DNA of 17,264 bases from AP-15 sp035570595 (GTDB lineage: Bacteria > Pseudomonadota > Alphaproteobacteria > ATCC43930 > CGMCC-115725): contig DATMLF010000218.1 of assembly GCA_035570595.1 (NCBI GenBank), positions 1-17,264 of the forward strand, in the 5' to 3' direction. The notes beneath the pieces were generated by a model, which saw only the letters and a list, made by a program, of their open reading frames with translations, had not been told where the DNA came from and made no database searches. The translations under genes were made by a program, and so were the position numbers. Positions 6,891-13,551 of this stretch are shown piece by piece (within the stretch, counting starts at the first letter, position 1; every line of letters begins with the position of its first letter).

Positions 6891-8375
6891 TCACCCGGGT
6901 CGCGGCGGCTCGATTCGCGTACCGGGCTCGCGACCGGCGATCGCCAGGTCCGGCGCCTGGACCGGCAGGACCACACGCACCGCCGTCCCCGCGCCCGGAC
7001 GGCTGCAGATCGCCAAGGTCCCGCCATGCGCCTCGACCAGACCCTTGGTAATCGGCAGACCGAGACCCGTACCCCCGTAGTTGCCGGTTGTTGCGGGCTT
7101 GGCTTGACCAAAGGGCTGCAGCGCACGTTCCTGCTCGTCCTCGTTCATGCCGATGCCGTGGTCCTCCACTTCGATCGCCGCGGTCCCACCATGCTCGGCG
7201 GACACCGTTACAAACACCTTTTCGCGATCTCTCGAGAACTTGATGGCGTTCGACAATAGATTGAGAAAAATCTGTTTCATGGCCCGCTCGTCCGCCCAGA
7301 TCACGACCGGGTCGTCGACCGACCGCGAAATCAAGTCGATGCCTCGGGAGCTGGCGCGCTCGCGAACGATGCGGATGACCTCGCTCAGCACCTCCTGCAA
7401 CACCACCGATTGCTTTGCGAGCTCGATCTTGCCCGCCTCGATCTTCGACATGTCGAGCACGTCGTTGATAATGGAAAGCAAATGTAGGCTGCTCGAATGC
7501 ACGTCAGTAACGTATTCGAGATACTTTTCGTTGCCGATCGGCCCAAACAGCTCCTGCGAGATGATTTCGGTGAAGCCGATGATGGCGTTAAGCGGGGTGC
7601 GCAATTCGTGGCTCATGTTGGCGAGGAACTCGCTCTTGGAATGATTGGCGGCCTCCGCCTGGCTGCGGGCCTGCCGGAGCCTGCGCTCGGCCGCCCTGAT
7701 GTCGGTCACGTCGGAGTAGATCGACAGCACCGCCCCATCCGGCATCGCGCTGCGTCGGATCTCCAGAATTCGGCCGCTCGGGGTCACTCGCTCTTTGGTC
7801 GTCGGCACGTCCCGGTAAAACTGATCGAGGCGCCGAGCGGTCTCCGCCACCGGGTTCACGTCGCCGAACGCGCCGGCTTGCGCCTGGCGCATCAGGATCT
7901 CGCTCAACGGCAGGCCGACCGGGAGGTCGGGCGACAGGCCGAGAAACTCGCAAAACCGCGAATTGCGCACGGCGAGGCGCCGTTGCGCGTCAAAGACGCT
8001 GAGGCCTTCGTCGATACTGTCGAAGGTGTTCTGCAACAGCCGGTTCTGCCTTGTGAGCAGGCCCTCGCTGCGGCACAGCGGGCGCGCGCCGACTTGCCGG
8101 CGCCGAAAGCCGTGCAGCATCCGCCGGGCGAGGCTGACGGCGGCAGCCGCCAACCACCCGAGCCGCGACCCCGCATTAGCCACCGCGGCTGCCCGAACGT
8201 GCTGCCGCCCTCGGCCACGAGCGCATCCCTGCCGCACCTCCCTGACGGCGGCGTCGAAAGCAGGTCGACAAGACAATGGAAACCCGGTCCAACCGCACCT
8301 CCGCTGCACCCGCAGACCCCTTTTGCCAAGCCGCGATCCGCCGCGCGCATTCGGGCTCGGCCGCTTACCGTGCAA
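6891..8375 (-). CDS. PAS-domain sensor histidine kinase (orphan)
   Basis: In the longest frame (494 residues) the PAS domain spans about 111-228 (LQNTFDSIDEGLSVFDAQRRL ... VLSIYSDVTDIRAAE), followed by a short coiled coil (229-247). The HisKA dimer/phosphorylation domain follows with H-box SEFLANMSHELRTPLN and phosphorylated His at 256. The ATPase domain carries N box FLNLLSNAIKFS (370-381), G1 EDHGIGM (404-410), F box LQPFGQA and G2 GGTGLGLPI (434-442). The enzyme phosphorylates itself and then a response regulator, but none is encoded nearby. The true start is unclear. The frame opens at a TTG (8375) with an Arg-rich, poorly conserved-looking first 65 residues; a GTG at 8183, just before a weak hydrophobic stretch (LGWLAAAAVSLA), or an ATG at 8120 would also keep all domains. 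No clear ribosome-binding site marks any of them. It lies downstream of the dehydrogenase genes on the same strand. Confidence 0.92.
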   Translation of the reverse strand: MHGKRPSPNARGGSRLGKRGLRVQRRCGWTGFPLSCRPAFDAAVREVRQGCARGRGRQHVRAAAVANAGSRLGWLAAAAVSLARRMLHGFRRRQVGARPLCRSEGLLTRQNRLLQNTFDSIDEGLSVFDAQRRLAVRNSRFCEFLGLSPDLPVGLPLSEILMRQAQAGAFGDVNPVAETARRLDQFYRDVPTTKERVTPSGRILEIRRSAMPDGAVLSIYSDVTDIRAAERRLRQARSQAEAANHSKSEFLANMSHELRTPLNAIIGFTEIISQELFGPIGNEKYLEYVTDVHSSSLHLLSIINDVLDMSKIEAGKIELAKQSVVLQEVLSEVIRIVRERASSRGIDLISRSVDDPVVIWADERAMKQIFLNLLSNAIKFSRDREKVFVTVSAEHGGTAAIEVEDHGIGMNEDEQERALQPFGQAKPATTGNYGGTGLGLPITKGLVEAHGGTLAICSRPGAGTAVRVVLPVQAPDLAIAGREPGTRIEPPRPG

Positions 8376-8400
8376 CGACCCAGTAATCCCCGGATTGGGC

Positions 8401-8442
8401 TAAGATTTCTTAAACCCGGCGGCAGCTGCCTCAGCGGCTGAG
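8401..8442. other. Cluster of three palindromes between dehydrogenase and kinase genes
   Basis: Three inverted repeats lie within 42 bases of the gap before the kinase gene: TAAGA-TT-TCTTA (8401-8412), GGCAGCTGCC (8421-8430, a perfect palindrome) and CTCAGC-G-GCTGAG (8430-8442, 6-bp arms). No T-run follows on the minus strand, so a standard terminator is not supported. They may mark an operator or the end of the upstream message. Confidence 0.35.
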
Positions 8443-8507
8443 ATCGGTCGGAGTTATCGCCGGCCCGCTCGCGCCGTCCGACGTGCGACATCGCCCGCCC
8501 GCGGCGC

Positions 8508-9878
8508 TCACCAATCTGCCGTTTCGGCGTCGGCGAGGGCGCCGACGGTGACCGGCTTGAACGGCGCGCGCGGCCGCCAGGTGCCGATCTCCGCGATCGG
8601 CTTGTCGAGCGCATCGGCGAGCACGGCGGCCACGACCGGCCCGCAGACCCGGCCCTGGCACGGCCCCATCCCACAGCGCGTGAACGCCTTGAGCTGGTTC
8701 GGGCCGGTGGCGCCCAGCCGCGCCGCACGACGGACATGGCCGGCGGACACCTCCTCACACCGGCAGACCACAATTTCATCGTCATCGGGCGCGAGGACCG
8801 ATCGCGCCGGGCGGTAGAGTCGATCGAGAAAATGGCGCAGCGCGCGGTCGCGCCCGAGCGCCGCCCGGATCGGCTGAGCGCGCCGGTCGCGCTCGCGCTG
8901 GTCGATATGGCCGAGCAGCATGGCGGCGTCGAGTGCCGCAAGCTGCCCCGAAAGGCGAGCCGCGTCGGCGCCGGCGATGCTGCCGGCGTCCCCCGCGACC
9001 GCGATGCAGGGGAGGCTGGTTTGGCCCCACGGGTCGAGCGCCGGCCGCCAGCAGAGCTGGTGCTCGTCCCAGTCGTGACGCAGCTGCAAGGCAAGGCCGA
9101 CTTGGACGTTCGGGATGACTCCCTCGTGCAACAGCAGGTGGTCGGCGGCGATTTCACCGCCGTCCCACACCACGCGCTCGAGGCTTTCGCCGCCGATCGC
9201 GTGCAGCCCGCACACGCCGCGCCGTACCGGCACGCCGGCCGATCTCACCGCGAGGATCGTCAGCAGGCCCTTCAGCAACGGCCGCACCCCGGCCGAGCGC
9301 AGCGGCAGCGCCCCAAGCGCCTGGCGGTAGTTCGCGGGCGGGGTCGTCTCGAGGATCACCGCTGGGGGCGCCCCGGCGCGTACCAGCTGCTGCGCCACGA
9401 GATAAAGGAGAGGCCCCTGCCCGGCCAGCACCATCCGGCCCTCCGGGACGAGATCCGCGGTTTTCAAGAGGATTTGGGCGGCGCCGACGGTTATCACCCC
9501 GGGCAAGGTCCAGCCCGCAATCGGCACCGGCCGTTCGATTGCCCCGGTTGCGAGCAGGATACGACGGGCGAGGATCGTCTCGGTGCGGCCGGCGGCGGCG
9601 ACGTAAAGCCGGCCTTCGGGCTCCACGTGCCACAGCCCCGTGCCGGGCCGGTACTCGACCCTGCTCGCGCGCAACGCGGCGGCGAGCGGCGCGCCGGCAA
9701 GGTAATCCGGCCCGAGCGGGGAACCGGGGCGGGCGCGCTCGACCGCGCGGTAGATTTGCCCGCCGGGTGAGCCCTGCTCGTCGACGAGCATCGTGTCGAG
9801 CCCAAGCTCGGCGGCGAGAGTGGCGGCCGCGATGCCGGCAGGGCCCGCCCCGACGATCGCAAACTCGACCCTGGTCAT
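8508..9878 (-). CDS. FAD/NAD-type oxidoreductase subunit with C-terminal Cys cluster (OoxA/HcnB-like)
   Basis: The 456-residue product starts with a Rossmann FAD site (AIVGAGPAGIAAATLA, glycines 10-15) and PGGQIYR, followed by a central pyridine-nucleotide-type fold (VLAGQGPLLYLVAQQL, 150-165) and a second FAD contact (IAVAGDAGSIAGADAA, 292-306). At the C-terminus a BFD/Fer2-like domain has CRC (372-374) and RCGMGPCQGRVC, i.e. Cys at 372, 374, 402 and 407 (plus 412), a pattern expected to bind [2Fe-2S]. This architecture is that of the A subunit of opine oxidases (OoxA), HcnB of cyanide synthase and the alpha subunit of heteromeric proline or hydroxyproline dehydrogenases. Its start overlaps the end of the small ferredoxin-like gene by four bases (ATGA), showing translational coupling. 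It probably moves electrons within the complex; the substrate is not given by this subunit. Confidence 0.9.
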   Translation of the reverse strand: MTRVEFAIVGAGPAGIAAATLAAELGLDTMLVDEQGSPGGQIYRAVERARPGSPLGPDYLAGAPLAAALRASRVEYRPGTGLWHVEPEGRLYVAAAGRTETILARRILLATGAIERPVPIAGWTLPGVITVGAAQILLKTADLVPEGRMVLAGQGPLLYLVAQQLVRAGAPPAVILETTPPANYRQALGALPLRSAGVRPLLKGLLTILAVRSAGVPVRRGVCGLHAIGGESLERVVWDGGEIAADHLLLHEGVIPNVQVGLALQLRHDWDEHQLCWRPALDPWGQTSLPCIAVAGDAGSIAGADAARLSGQLAALDAAMLLGHIDQRERDRRAQPIRAALGRDRALRHFLDRLYRPARSVLAPDDDEIVVCRCEEVSAGHVRRAARLGATGPNQLKAFTRCGMGPCQGRVCGPVVAAVLADALDKPIAEIGTWRPRAPFKPVTVGALADAETADW

Positions 9879-10177
9879 GGAGTCGGGTCGATGTGGCGCG
9901 CCCCGATTTGGCGGCGGATCCGCATACCGGCTTGCGCTTCGACCATGCAGCTTTGCCGGCCGGGCACCCCGTCGATCTCCGCGAGGCAGTCGAAGCAGAC
10001 CCCCATCATGCAGTAGGGCGCCCGTTTCGAGCCTGAGACCGGCGTTTCGCGGATGCCGCGGAAGCCGGCGGCGAGCACCGCCGCGGCGGCCGAAGCGCCT
10101 GGCGGGACATGCACGAGGCGGCCCTCGACAATGACCGGCACGGTCGCCGGCATGGCGTCAGGACGCGGTCGGAACAT
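9875..10177 (-). CDS. Small (2Fe-2S)-binding dehydrogenase subunit (HcnA-like)
   Basis: This 100-residue ferredoxin-fold protein has the Cys pattern C56-x4-C61-x2-C64-x12-C77 (YCMMGVCFDC ... QSC) that binds one [2Fe-2S] cluster. It corresponds to HcnA and to the gamma subunit of heteromeric proline or hydroxyproline dehydrogenases. I chose the ATG at 10177 because GAGG lies 8 bases before it; a second ATG at 10153 would remove eight residues and avoid overlap with the upstream gene. With the chosen start it overlaps the 3' end of the DAO-like gene by 20 bases, and its own stop overlaps the following FAD gene by four, so the three subunits are made together. Being soluble and small, it likely carries electrons between the two flavin subunits or to an acceptor. 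Confidence 0.9.
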   Translation of the reverse strand: MFRPRPDAMPATVPVIVEGRLVHVPPGASAAAAVLAAGFRGIRETPVSGSKRAPYCMMGVCFDCLAEIDGVPGRQSCMVEAQAGMRIRRQIGARHIDPTP

Positions 10178-11273
10178 CAAAGCGCCTCGCCGAAAACAGG
10201 TCGAGCGACGGGTCGAGCCCGCCCGCCGCGATCATCGGCGCAAAGAGGTTGGCATGGGCCGCCGCGAGCGTGACGCCGCTGTGACAATTGGCGGTAAAGG
10301 CGCCGGGAAAGCGCTCCGACTGGTCGTAGATCGGCAACCCGTCGGGCGGCATCACCCGCAAAGCCGCCCACGCCCGGACGATCTGCAGGTCGCGCAGCCA
10401 CGGCAGCGAGAGCACCGCGCGCCGCGCGATCGCCTGCATGACCGCGGGCTTTTGGCCGGTGTCGAACCCGACATCCTCCTGGCTGTCACCGAGCATGATC
10501 GTGCCTTCGACGGTCTGCCGGATCGTCGTGGTCGGCAACCCCAGCAGCGGCCGCGCGCGCTCGGTGACGAGGATCTGGCCGCGCTGCGGGCGCACCGGCG
10601 CGTCGAGCGCGAAGAGCGGCGCCAGCCCGGCATTGCCGAGGCCGGCGGCGAGCACCACCCTCGGCGCCGCTATGTCCCCGTTTGCGGCAGATATTCGAAA
10701 GTCGCAGGGGGCGGCGGCAGCCTCATGCACCGTCGTGTTCGGCAGGTAGCGCCCGCCTTTTTCGACAAAGCCCTTGTGCAGCGCGTGCAGCAAAGCGAGC
10801 GGGTTAGCGTGGCCGTCGTACGGCGTCCACGAGGCGCCGCTTACCGCCGGGCCGATGCCGGGCAGCATGCCGGCCAATTCATCGCGTTCGAGCATGCGGT
10901 ACTCGAACCCGAAATTGCCCGACTGCCGCTGCATGCGCTCCATCCGCCGCCGGCGCTCGTCGAGCTCGTCCGCGCCGAGGCAGAGATGCAGGCCGCCCGG
11001 TCGGCGATGACCGACCGCAATACCGGTCCGGTCTAGGAGCTCGGCCGCGAGCTCCGGCCACTCCTCGGCCGAGCGCCTTGTCCAGCGCTGGTAATGCGGC
11101 GCACCGTCGCCTTTGCTCTGCACCCAGACCAGGCCGAAATTGCCGCGCGACGCACGGAACGCGACATCGCCCTCGTCGACGAGCGCGGTCGCGAGCCCGG
11201 CGCGGCCGAGCCCAAAGGCGATGGCAGAACCGACGAGCCCGCCGCCGACCACGATCGCGTCAAAGCGCTCCAC
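10158..11273 (-). CDS. DAO-family FAD oxidoreductase, catalytic subunit (OoxB/HcnC-like)
   Basis: This is a 371-residue member of the D-amino-acid oxidase/glycine oxidase fold. It starts FDAIVVGGGLVGSAIAFGLGRAG (dinucleotide glycines 10, 12, 15), with VDEG at 32-35, the flavin-loop segment ASRGNFGLVWVQSKG (41-55), and near the C-terminus RVMPPDGLPIYD and NCHSGVTLAAAHA, the usual second FAD site. The start is the GTG at 11273, which has GAGGGA 5 bases upstream; an ATG at 11315 would add 14 unsupported residues. The neighbouring Fe-S and FAD subunits identify it as the substrate-oxidising part of a three-part dehydrogenase. Likely substrates are an N-substituted or D-amino acid, an opine, glycine or (hydroxy)proline. 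HCN production (HcnABC) is possible in principle but cannot be claimed. No membrane segment is evident. It diverges from the TerB/J-domain gene. Confidence 0.9.
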   Translation of the reverse strand: MERFDAIVVGGGLVGSAIAFGLGRAGLATALVDEGDVAFRASRGNFGLVWVQSKGDGAPHYQRWTRRSAEEWPELAAELLDRTGIAVGHRRPGGLHLCLGADELDERRRRMERMQRQSGNFGFEYRMLERDELAGMLPGIGPAVSGASWTPYDGHANPLALLHALHKGFVEKGGRYLPNTTVHEAAAAPCDFRISAANGDIAAPRVVLAAGLGNAGLAPLFALDAPVRPQRGQILVTERARPLLGLPTTTIRQTVEGTIMLGDSQEDVGFDTGQKPAVMQAIARRAVLSLPWLRDLQIVRAWAALRVMPPDGLPIYDQSERFPGAFTANCHSGVTLAAAHANLFAPMIAAGGLDPSLDLFSARRFDVPTAS

Positions 11274-11427
11274 CCGATTCCCTCTGCGGCAAGCGGCCTC
11301 GCCGCTGCGAGACATCTTTTTTACAGTGGCGCGCGAATAGTAGCATGAGGCATTGAGTCTGGCGAACCGGGGAACACCGGCGAGGTTATCCGTTCGCTCG
11401 CATTTGAGGGGGCACCGGCCGAAATCG

Positions 11428-12180
11428 ATGAGTTTTATCGGCAGAATAGTAACGAGCGCGCTGGAGCTTTCGTTTGGCGGCCCGCTCGGCGCGCTGCTCG
11501 AGCGCGCCGCGGACCACGTCGTTCACCGGCACGGCCATGGCCACGACGACGTGATCGCCGACCCACGCCGAACGGTTGCCTTTACGATCGCGGCGATAGC
11601 GCTTGGCGCCAAGATGGCGCGCGCCGACGGCGACGTGACCCGCGACGAGATCGCCGCCTTTCACGAGGTCTTCCAGGTTCCTCCCGGCGAGGAGGACCAT
11701 GTCCGGCTGGTTTTCGACCTCGCCCGCAAAAGCAGCCACGGATTTGAAAGCTACGCCCGGCAGGTCGGGCGTCTGTTCGCGGGCGACCAGATTGTGCTCG
11801 AGCATCTGCTCGACGGGCTGTTTCACATAGCGCTCGCCGACGGCGGGATCTGCGCTGCCGAAGACGCGTATTTGCGCGAAGTGGCGCGCCAGTTCGGCTT
11901 TGACGGCGCCGACTATGCCCGCATCCGCGCGCACCATGTCGAGCCCGACGAGACGGGCGGCGAGGACGCCTACGCGATTCTAGGGGTGAGCCCCGGCGCG
12001 GCGTTTGGCGAGATTCGCCTCGCCTACCATCGGCTGGTGCGCGAAAGCCATCCCGATCTCGTCATGGCGCAGGGCCTGCCGCCCGAATGCGTGGCGTTGG
12101 CGACCGCCAAGGTGGCCCGGATCAACGCCGCCTACGACCGGTTGGCCCGACACGGCGAGAGCGCGGCGCCCGCCGGATGA
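11428..12180 (+). CDS. TerB and J-domain protein (DjlA-like co-chaperone)
   Basis: The 250-residue product begins MSFIGRIVTSALELSFGGPLGALLERA, a glycine-rich amphipathic N-terminus. A TerB-like helical domain follows at about 48-165, with its two acidic repeats (MARADGDVTRDEIAAF at 63-78 and IALADGGICAAEDAYLREVA at 134-153). A C-terminal J domain at about 179-243 (EDAYAILGVSPGAAFGEIRLAYHRLVRESHPD ...) carries the HPD triad at 208-210 that stimulates Hsp70/DnaK. This order is that of DjlA, though no clear membrane helix is seen. A run of histidines between the N-terminus and TerB (H30, 33, 35, 37, 39) may bind metal. An upstream in-frame start at 11353 exists, but the family start is 11428. 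Its stop overlaps the amidase start by four bases (ATGA). Confidence 0.9.
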   Translation: MSFIGRIVTSALELSFGGPLGALLERAADHVVHRHGHGHDDVIADPRRTVAFTIAAIALGAKMARADGDVTRDEIAAFHEVFQVPPGEEDHVRLVFDLARKSSHGFESYARQVGRLFAGDQIVLEHLLDGLFHIALADGGICAAEDAYLREVARQFGFDGADYARIRAHHVEPDETGGEDAYAILGVSPGAAFGEIRLAYHRLVRESHPDLVMAQGLPPECVALATAKVARINAAYDRLARHGESAAPAG

Positions 12181-12899
12181 CCCTCTTTGCAGTGCGCGAG
12201 CGGCCGTCCGCCAATCACGCCGCGCGCGGCGAGCCGCCGCGCATCGACATGCTGGTGCTGCACTACACCGGCATGCAAAGCGCCGCGGCGGCGGTCGACC
12301 GGCTATGCGACCCGTCCGCTCGGGTCAGCGCCCACTATGTCGTCGATGAGGACGGCGCGGTCTGGCGGCTCGTGCCCGAGGCGAGGCGCGCCTTTCACGC
12401 CGGGGTGTCGTGCTGGGAGGGCGAGCGCGACCTCAATTTCGTGTCGATCGGCGTCGAGATCGTCAACCCCGGCCACGACTGGGGCTATCGCCCGTTTCCG
12501 GACGCGCAGATGGCGGCGGTCGAGCGGCTCTGCCATGACATTCTGTCCCGCCATCCGATCCCGGCCCACCGCATTGTCGGCCATTCCGACATCGCGCCCG
12601 ACCGCAAGACCGACCCCGGCGAGCTGTTCGACTGGCCGCGCCTCGCCCGCGCCGGCGTCGGGATCTGGCCGGAGCCGGGCGGCGCACCGAAAATACGCGA
12701 ATTCGATCGGGCGAGCGCCCTCGCCGACCTCGCCGACCTCGGCTATGGCGTAACACCAAGCGGCGCGGGCCTTGCCGTCGCGGCCTTTCAGCGGCGCTTT
12801 CGCCCGGCGCGAGTGGACGGCGTGATCGACCACGCAACCGCCCTACGCCTGGCCGAAGTGCAGGCGGCGTTCGCGCAGGCCCGCGGCGCGGCGCGCTAA
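12177..12899 (+). CDS. N-acetylmuramoyl-L-alanine amidase (AmiD/AmpD type) with peptidoglycan-binding domain
   Basis: This 240-residue zinc hydrolase cleaves the amide between N-acetylmuramic acid and the peptide stem of peptidoglycan or its turnover fragments. The Amidase_2 domain spans about 22-155 (IDMLVLHYTGM ... SAHYVVDEDGAVWRLV ... GVEIVNPGHD ... HRIVGHSDIAPDRKTDPGELFDW). Predicted zinc ligands are H29, H136 and D146, with E94 in the catalytic position and K144 nearby. A C-terminal helical domain (about 175-232: LADLGYGV ... AVAAFQRRFRPARVDGVID) is of the PG_binding_1 type. No signal peptide is visible, so the enzyme is either cytoplasmic (AmpD-like recycling) or exported by another route; the wall-binding domain argues for contact with the wall, an unresolved conflict. 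It is coupled to the TerB/J-domain gene by an ATGA overlap. Confidence 0.93.
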   Translation: MTLFAVRERPSANHAARGEPPRIDMLVLHYTGMQSAAAAVDRLCDPSARVSAHYVVDEDGAVWRLVPEARRAFHAGVSCWEGERDLNFVSIGVEIVNPGHDWGYRPFPDAQMAAVERLCHDILSRHPIPAHRIVGHSDIAPDRKTDPGELFDWPRLARAGVGIWPEPGGAPKIREFDRASALADLADLGYGVTPSGAGLAVAAFQRRFRPARVDGVIDHATALRLAEVQAAFAQARGAAR

Positions 12900-12914
12900 C
12901 GCGAAGGTCCGCGT
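12899..12914. terminator. Small hairpin between convergent amidase and SnoaL-like genes
   Basis: ACGCG (12899-12903) and CGCGT (12910-12914) pair around a 6-base loop exactly between the two stop codons. Position suits a shared two-way terminator, but the stem is short and lacks a T-run, so the evidence is weak. Confidence 0.25.
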
Positions 12915-13312
12915 CAATTGAGCCGCGACGGCGCGCGCCGCTGCGGCTGCCGCTGGACGATCTGGCCGGCATGGTGATGGGCGAGCCGCCACGCCCCGTC
13001 TTCGCGGACAAAGAAATTGCTGGCGGCGAGGGTGCCGCCGTCGAGCTCCTCCTCGCACAAGACGAGCGCCGTCTCGCCAAACAGCAGCACGCGCTCGTCG
13101 AAGCAGGCGACCCGCGGTGCGCCAGGACTGGACAGGATGCTGGCCCAGCTCGACATGATCGCCTGCCGGTCGGTCAGCGCCGTCCATCCCGGGTGCAGGC
13201 AGGCGACCGGCGGCTGGCGGGCCCACAAAGCGTCCATCGCCGCGATGTCGCGCATCGTGAACGCGCGGTAGAATTCGAGATTCGCCGCAAGAACGGCGTC
13301 GCTGTCGGTCAT
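12914..13312 (-). CDS. SnoaL/NTF2-like domain protein
   Basis: A 132-residue protein of the NTF2-like fold (SnoaL_3 or DUF4440 type). Features are an N-terminal helix VLAANLEFYRAFTMRDIAAMDALWA, the HPGW motif of this group (LHPGWTALTDRQAIMSSWASIL), and the beta-sheet half RVACFDERVLLFGETALVLCEEELDGGTLAASNFFVREDGAWRLAHHHAGQ. Members include enzymes and small ligand-binding proteins, and the specific role here is unknown. The ATG at 13312 is chosen because family members start just before this first helix; a frame extension to 13405 adds an unlikely N-terminus. It converges with the amidase gene (14 bases between stops) and diverges from urtA. Confidence 0.82.
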   Translation of the reverse strand: MTDSDAVLAANLEFYRAFTMRDIAAMDALWARQPPVACLHPGWTALTDRQAIMSSWASILSSPGAPRVACFDERVLLFGETALVLCEEELDGGTLAASNFFVREDGAWRLAHHHAGQIVQRQPQRRAPSRLN

Positions 13313-13410
13313 GGCGAGCCCAGGCTGGTGAGGTTTGAGCCTACGACTTTGAACGGCCCCTCGCCAGCCGCTTTGCAGGGTTGCGTTTGACGAAAGCAAC
13401 AGCAACCTGA

Positions 13411-13427
13411 TGCATATTTTTTAGGCA
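13411..13427 (+). promoter_or_regulatory. Possible NtrC-binding site upstream of urtA
   Basis: TGCATATTTTTTAGGCA has the TGC-N11-GCA spacing of NtrC sites, with an AT-rich centre. It matches about 7 of 12 consensus positions (TGCACC-N5-GGTGCA), so the fit is partial. It lies about 85 bases before the predicted sigma-54 start. Confidence 0.35.
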
Positions 13428-13476
13428 GTACAGCCGCGCTTCACCGCAGCGCCGACATCCCCCGCGCTCCCCGAGC

Positions 13477-13494
13477 TTGGCCTCGATCTTGCTC
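13477..13494 (+). promoter_or_regulatory. Sigma-54 (-24/-12) promoter for urtA
   Basis: TTGGC at 13477-13481 and TTGCT at 13489-13493 place the invariant GG (13479-13480) and GC (13491-13492) exactly 10 bases apart, as RpoN promoters require; the -12 half matches fully and the -24 half partly. Transcription would start near 13504, giving a leader of about 48 bases before urtA. Urea uptake is commonly under nitrogen control through NtrC and RpoN, which fits. Confidence 0.5.
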
Positions 13495-13511
13495 GTTTGC
13501 TCGCATACCGG

Positions 13512-13546
13512 CCCCTTTGGAGAGGCCAGGTAATCGCGCAAAGGGG
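13512..13546 (+). promoter_or_regulatory. Hairpin that would cover the urtA ribosome-binding site
   Basis: CCCCTTTG (13512-13519) and CAAAGGGG (13539-13546) are exact reverse complements separated by 19 bases. The right arm contains the strong AAGGGG ribosome-binding site of urtA, whose ATG follows at 13552. Folding of the mRNA would hide the site, so it may give translational control or simply tune expression. No known riboswitch pattern was recognised. Confidence 0.5.
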
Positions 13547-13551
13547 AACCG

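Noticed and set aside
8508..11273. Calling the three dehydrogenase genes hcnABC (cyanide synthase)
   Set aside because: The architecture fits, but the same three-part set serves opine, proline and hydroxyproline oxidation, and no feature here separates them.
13313..13551. Guanidine-type (ykkC) riboswitch before urtA
   Set aside because: Considered because urea and amide transporters can be controlled this way, but none of the conserved sequence blocks I know is present; only the simple hairpin is seen.
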